DNA from: Prolixibacteraceae bacterium
GTDB lineage: Bacteria > Bacteroidota > Bacteroidia > Bacteroidales > Prolixibacteraceae
Assembly: GCA_027858145.1 (NCBI GenBank)
Contig: JAQIDF010000485.1
Span: 1-9,010, forward strand
DNA: 9,010 bases
Reading direction: 5' to 3'
This document shows positions 5,465 to 9,010 of the stretch, piece after piece (within the stretch, counting starts at the first letter, position 1; the number at the start of each line of letters is the position of its first letter). Both the position numbers and the translations under genes were made by a program. The notes under the pieces were generated by a model. That model was not told the DNA's origin. It did no database searches and saw only the letters and a program-made list of their open reading frames with translations.

Positions 5465-6991
5465 TTATTGTTTCGTTGTTTCAAGTTGTTTTAGTAAAGG
5501 ATCAAGAAATTCGCGATCGTTTGCCAAACGGGGTATTTTGTTTTGTCCTCCAACCTTACCACGTTTTTTCATCCATTTATAAAATGTCCCTTCCGGTGCA
5601 TTAACAATCTCGAGGCATGTTAATGTAATATCTTTATATCTCTTTGCTTCGTAATCTGAATTCAGTTTTTGCAACTCTTCGTCAAGTGTTTTTGCAAAAT
5701 CATCAATATTTTCAGGCTCAGTATCAAATTCAATTATCCATTGATGACAGCCCCTGTGCTCAGTATCCATAAAAACAGGACCAGCTGTAAACTCACTAAT
5801 CACGGCATTTGTTTTCTCACACGCAATATCCAGTCCCTTTATAGCATTATCAATGATCAACTCTTCCCCAAAGGCATTGATAAAATGTTTTGTACGTCCG
5901 GTTATGACAAATTTAAAGGGATATTTTTTGGTAAACATTATTGTATCGCCTATAACATAACGCCACAGTCCACCATTGGTTGAAATAACGAGTGCATAAT
6001 TTTTACCAGTTTCAACATCTTCAAGGCCAATTGTGGTACGATTGCCATTATAGTAATCATCCAAATTGATAAACTCGTAATAAATACCATTATCGAGCAT
6101 CAATATCATATCATCCTGCGCCAGGTTATTTTGCAGGCCAAAAAAACCTTCAGATGCGTTGTAGGTATTCATGTACCGCATTTTATCGCTTGGAATTAAC
6201 TTTTTATATTGCTCACGATAAGGTTCAAAATTAATACCCCCATGAACAAATACTTCCAGGTTAGGCCATACTTCCAACAAATTATCTTTGCCGGTTATTT
6301 CGAGTACCCGGCGGAAAAGCACTAAAAACCAAGATGGCACCCCTGTTAAGCTGGTTATATTTTCATTTATGGTTGAGTGGGCAATTTTTTCAATCTTTTC
6401 TTCAAAATCAGGGATCAATGCTATTTCGGAAGGAGGCGTATTTCTGAAACGGGTGAGTAAAGGGAGATTGTGAATCATTACTGCAGATAAATCGCCGGTG
6501 CGTATACTTTTATTTAACGCGTTTACTTTGTGACTACCCCCAATTGTAAGGTTTTTACCAGTAAGGAAGTTTGTATCAGGATTTGACTTCAGGTAATGTA
6601 CAAAAACATCGACCGAAGCTCTGAAGTGACAACTTCTTAATGAATCTTTACTGATGGGGATAAATTTGCTTTTATCATTCGTTGTTCCTGACGACTTTGC
6701 AAACCATTTAATTCTTCCCGGCCATAACACGCCCGACTCACCGGCCACCATTCTTTCGATATAAGGTTTCAGCTCATCATAATCGGTTAACGGGACATTC
6801 GCTTTAAAACTTTTGCTGTCGCGTATTTTTTTAAAATCATACTTTTTGCCCCATTCCGTTTTCGACGCTTTTTTTATTAAGTCGCGGAGCACTTTTTCTT
6901 GTTGTTCTACTGGGTATTCACTAAAGTATTCATACTTTTTATAGCGTGAAGTAAATAACTTTTCAATACCAAGGTTGAATATCCTCATCAT
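5465..6991 (-). CDS. GH3-family acyl-adenylating enzyme (acyl-acid amido synthetase-like)
   Basis: The product has 508 residues from the ATG at 6991 (a second ATG follows at 6988; an upstream TTG at 7018 lacks support). It carries the three nucleotide-binding motifs of the GH3 family within the ANL adenylating superfamily: SSGTTNDKSK (100-109, phosphate loop), YNASEGFFGLQ (277-287) and YALVISTNGGLWRYVIGD (332-349), followed by ITGRTKHFINAFGEEL (363-378). Plant GH3 enzymes join jasmonate or auxin to amino acids through an acyl-AMP. Bacterial homologues, widespread in Bacteroidota, are expected to activate a carboxylic acid, but acid and acceptor are unknown. It is cytoplasmic, with no signal peptide. 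It is the first gene of a probable minus-strand operon with the deoxynucleoside kinase, mazG and PAP2 genes. Confidence 0.9.
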   Translation of the reverse strand: MMRIFNLGIEKLFTSRYKKYEYFSEYPVEQQEKVLRDLIKKASKTEWGKKYDFKKIRDSKSFKANVPLTDYDELKPYIERMVAGESGVLWPGRIKWFAKSSGTTNDKSKFIPISKDSLRSCHFRASVDVFVHYLKSNPDTNFLTGKNLTIGGSHKVNALNKSIRTGDLSAVMIHNLPLLTRFRNTPPSEIALIPDFEEKIEKIAHSTINENITSLTGVPSWFLVLFRRVLEITGKDNLLEVWPNLEVFVHGGINFEPYREQYKKLIPSDKMRYMNTYNASEGFFGLQNNLAQDDMILMLDNGIYYEFINLDDYYNGNRTTIGLEDVETGKNYALVISTNGGLWRYVIGDTIMFTKKYPFKFVITGRTKHFINAFGEELIIDNAIKGLDIACEKTNAVISEFTAGPVFMDTEHRGCHQWIIEFDTEPENIDDFAKTLDEELQKLNSDYEAKRYKDITLTCLEIVNAPEGTFYKWMKKRGKVGGQNKIPRLANDREFLDPLLKQLETTKQ

Positions 6992-7067
6992 ACATTTTAG
7001 TCTTTCAAAGCAATGCAAAATAATAAAAAAAAAGAGTTCAAAACAGCCCGACTTATAAAATTGATCC

Positions 7068-7075
7068 TATTTTTG
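7068..7075 (+). promoter_or_regulatory. Bacteroidota -7 box upstream of cvpA
   Basis: TATTTTTG matches TAnnTTTG fully and is the same octamer found before dusB. It lies 31 bases before the cvpA ATG, giving a predicted leader of about 25 bases. No TTG lies at the usual -33 spacing. The 115-base region between this gene and the divergent GH3 gene must hold both promoters; on the minus strand only a one-mismatch box, TTATTTTG at 7016-7023, is visible. Confidence 0.45.
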
Positions 7076-7106
7076 TATAAATTAAAAGTTCTAAAATAGT
7101 AATTAT

Positions 7107-7667
7107 ATGAACTACATCGATATCATCATCATTGTTTTAATTATTATTTCGGCTGTGAAAGGTGCAACAAAAGGGTTTATTTATGAAATTGCCTCGTTAA
7201 TTGCTTTGATTGCCGGAGTTTGGGGCGCAATAAAATTTTCGGGTGCTACCGAAACATTTTTAGTAAACCGGCTCAACTTCACCAACCAATATATTGACAT
7301 TATTGCCTTTGTTATTACTTTTTTATTGATTATCATATTTATCCATTTTATAGGAAAAGCTGTTGAGAAAATTATCGAAACGATATCTCTGGGAGCCATC
7401 AACCGGGTTTTAGGACTTGTTTTTTCGGTAGTAAAAACTGCTTTTATTCTTGGAATTGTAATTGTGGTGCTTGAAAAAATCAGCGAGAATGTAGATTTTA
7501 TGCCAAAAGAAGACATACAAGAATCGTCGTTGTATGAGCCCCTACGTAATATTACAGTTTCGACTTTTCCATTTCTGGTTGATTTCTATGAAGAACTGAA
7601 TAATAAAAACGAAGAAAAAGAACAAGAATCATCAGACACTGATGAACCGGAATCAACGTCTACATAA
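7107..7667 (+). CDS. cvpA: CvpA-family inner-membrane protein
   Basis: The 186-residue product has the four hydrophobic segments expected of the CvpA (colicin V production) family, near 4-18, 26-45, 63-82 and 103-123. Family-typical motifs are visible: KGATKGFIYE (18-27) after the first segment and INRVLGLVFSVVK (98-110) before the fourth. CvpA was first linked to colicin V export in E. coli and has since been tied to envelope homeostasis; its molecular activity is not settled. The C-terminal 25 residues are a low-complexity acidic and serine-rich tail (Glu, Asp, Ser, Thr), likely disordered and cytoplasmic. The gene appears to be single: it is divergent from the GH3 operon and separated by 115 bases from the following acetyltransferase. 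The leader has no clear Shine-Dalgarno, as is usual in Bacteroidota. Confidence 0.85.
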   Translation: MNYIDIIIIVLIIISAVKGATKGFIYEIASLIALIAGVWGAIKFSGATETFLVNRLNFTNQYIDIIAFVITFLLIIIFIHFIGKAVEKIIETISLGAINRVLGLVFSVVKTAFILGIVIVVLEKISENVDFMPKEDIQESSLYEPLRNITVSTFPFLVDFYEELNNKNEEKEQESSDTDEPESTST

Positions 7668-7782
7668 TATTCTATATTGCCTATACTGATTTTAATCACC
7701 TTCCTGTAAATGAACTTTTGTGTAGATTCAGGGTTTTATTAGCGTAAATTCTAATATAGCTGACAAACAAAAATACACAAAA

Positions 7783-8226
7783 ATGGAAAGTCCGATTACT
7801 TTTACTTCGAAAACCCCACCTACTACAAGAGAAAAAGAAAACATTATTGATTTTTTATATTTGCATCTTGATCAATTTGGAGATCCAATAGAAGATATTA
7901 AGAAAGCTGTTGACTATGCTTTAAAAAAAGTGAATTCTTTTGGCGGTTTTATCATACAGCTAAAAGATGAGGGAAAAGTTATAGGTGCTGTTGTTGTAAA
8001 CCGTACCGGAATGAAAGGTTATATACCCGAAAACATATTGGTTTATATTGCCATTGACAAAAACTACAGAGGTAAGGGACTGGGTAAGAAACTAATGCAA
8101 ACCGCACTTGAAAAAGCTGAAGGCGATATAGCCCTTCATGTTGAACCCGATAACCCTGCACGCGTACTATATGAAAAGCTGGGATTTACCAATAAGTACT
8201 TCGAAATGCGTTACCAAAAACAATAA
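7783..8226 (+). CDS. GNAT-family N-acetyltransferase
   Basis: The 147-residue product is a single GNAT domain. The acetyl-CoA pyrophosphate loop is YRGKGLGKKLM (95-105), matching the motif A pattern RxxGxG, preceded by the strand ILVYIAIDKN (85-94). The C-terminal motif B is NPARVLYEKLGFTNKYFEMRY (124-144), with the usual Asn and Tyr positions. The N-terminal region of about 50 residues is helical and would form the acceptor site; it gives no clear hint of substrate. These enzymes acetylate amines on small molecules or proteins. The stop codon lies five bases before the start of the PLP-dependent racemase gene, which suggests one transcript and possibly an amino-acid substrate. No full promoter consensus is seen in the 115 bases upstream; AACTTTTG at 7714-7721 has a single mismatch to TAnnTTTG. 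Confidence 0.88.
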   Translation: MESPITFTSKTPPTTREKENIIDFLYLHLDQFGDPIEDIKKAVDYALKKVNSFGGFIIQLKDEGKVIGAVVVNRTGMKGYIPENILVYIAIDKNYRGKGLGKKLMQTALEKAEGDIALHVEPDNPARVLYEKLGFTNKYFEMRYQKQ

Positions 8227-8231
8227 ACACC

Positions 8232-9010
8232 ATGGCATTTATTACGCTCGACCGATATAAACTCAAAGACAATTTTGACTATCTCGACAACTTATTTACA
8301 GAAAACAACATTGACTGGGCCATTGTGACCAAAATGCTTTGTGGCAACAAAATCTACCTCAAAGAAGTTCTTGACCTTGGTATTAAACAAGTATGTGACT
8401 CCCGTGTTTCAAACTTGAAAGTAATTAAATCTATCAATGCCAATATTGAAACTATTTACATAAAACCACCTCCAAAAAGGTCGGTGAAAGGCATTGTAAA
8501 ATATGCTGATATAAGCATGAATACATCATTTGAAACAGTAAAACTACTTTCAGAAGAGGCCCAACGCCAGCATAAGAACCATAAAATTGTTATTATGATT
8601 GAAATGGGTGAACTTAGAGAAGGTGTATTGCGCGAAGATGTTGTTAACTTTTACTCTCGTGTTTTTGAAATGCCCAATATTGAAGTTATAGGAATTGGAA
8701 CAAACCTGAGTTGCTTATATGGCGTGCTCCCAAATCAGGACAAACTTATACAACTCAGCCTGTACAAACAACTTATTGAGCATAAGTTTAATAAGAAAAT
8801 ACCCTATGTTTCGGGTGGTAGTTCGGTAACCATTCCACTAATTAATCAGGGATTATTACCTGAGAGCATAAACCATTTCAGAGTAGGAGAAACATTATTT
8901 TTAGGCACTAACGTATACGATGGTACTCCATTTGATTTTATGCACAACGATGTATTTCGCATTTATGCCGAGATTATCGAATTATTTGAGAAGCCAACTG
9001 TGCCTCAAGG
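8232..9010 (+). CDS. PLP-dependent amino-acid racemase of the ornithine/alanine racemase family (fold III), 3' partial
   Basis: The frame is open from ATG 8232 to the window edge, giving 259 residues of a family that usually has about 350-370. The N-terminal strand ends in AIVTKMLCGN (30-39), where Lys34 is the expected Schiff-base lysine, followed by the family pattern CDSRVSNLKVIK. Later blocks MIEMGELREGV, IGIGTNLSCLYGVLPNQDK, VSGGSSVTIPL and INHFRVGETLFLG match the barrel strands and phosphate-binding region of the alanine racemase N-terminal domain, and most closely, from memory, the ornithine racemase (Orr)/YhfX-like branch. That branch lacks the second beta domain of classical Alr. The substrate is not determined by what is visible, and the C-terminal part is missing. 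It starts five bases after the acetyltransferase stop, so the two are probably co-transcribed. Confidence 0.88.
   Translation, partial: MAFITLDRYKLKDNFDYLDNLFTENNIDWAIVTKMLCGNKIYLKEVLDLGIKQVCDSRVSNLKVIKSINANIETIYIKPPPKRSVKGIVKYADISMNTSFETVKLLSEEAQRQHKNHKIVIMIEMGELREGVLREDVVNFYSRVFEMPNIEVIGIGTNLSCLYGVLPNQDKLIQLSLYKQLIEHKFNKKIPYVSGGSSVTIPLINQGLLPESINHFRVGETLFLGTNVYDGTPFDFMHNDVFRIYAEIIELFEKPTVPQ

Noticed and set aside
5465..6991. Reading the GH3 gene as evidence of plant-hormone metabolism
   Set aside because: GH3 homologues are common in Bacteroidota with unknown substrates; nothing else here points to auxin or jasmonate.
6992..7018. Extension of the GH3 protein to a TTG at 7018
   Set aside because: Two consecutive ATG codons at 6991 and 6988 are better starts, and the added residues show no family similarity.
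7107..7667. CvpA as evidence of a bacteriocin cluster
   Set aside because: No colicin precursor, immunity or export gene is near; CvpA homologues are widespread without colicin V.

Overview
The window looks like a chromosomal segment of a member of the Bacteroidota, probably a Bacteroidales or Marinilabiliales-like anaerobe or marine bacterium. Three things support this: a C-terminal type IX secretion (T9SS type A) sorting domain at the left edge, promoter boxes of the Bacteroidota form TAnnTTTG, and AT-rich leaders without clear Shine-Dalgarno sequences. All but one of the gene products belong to well-known families, and the layout is dense and housekeeping-like. I see no CRISPR array, transposase, phage gene, rRNA or tRNA.

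Left part (1-1854, + strand): the 3' end of a secreted T9SS cargo gene is followed by a strong rho-independent terminator. A two-gene unit comes next, with a near-consensus promoter: a zinc-free MDR-family oxidoreductase resembling enoyl-thioester and quinone reductases, then a small membrane kinase of the DgkA family. The unit runs convergently into dusB.

Middle part (1880-6991, - strand): read from right to left, a GH3-family acyl-adenylating enzyme, a deoxynucleoside kinase, MazG and a periplasm-facing PAP2 phosphatase lie with gaps of 11, 49 and 19 bases and probably form one operon. A 293-base spacer then separates PAP2 from dusB, which has its own promoter box. MazG and the kinase both handle nucleotides, and DusB modifies tRNA. 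DgkA and PAP2 act in opposite directions on lipid phosphates, but they lie in different transcription units.

The PAP2-dusB spacer holds the most unusual DNA in the window. It is a block of about 160 bases with about 64% GC in an AT-rich surrounding, able to fold into one long imperfect hairpin. Short tandem repeats lie on its dusB side, and a degenerate 11-base direct repeat brackets it. It looks like a dispersed structured repeat of the kind found between genes in Bacteroidota.

Right part (7107-9010, + strand): divergent from the GH3 operon are a CvpA-family membrane protein, then a GNAT acetyltransferase followed five bases later by a PLP-dependent racemase of the ornithine/alanine racemase (fold III) group, which is cut by the window edge. 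The last two are probably co-transcribed and may act on a common amino-acid substrate.

I found no convincing new multi-gene system. The points most worth a second look are the structured spacer element, the unknown substrate of the GH3 enzyme, and the acetyltransferase-racemase pair.
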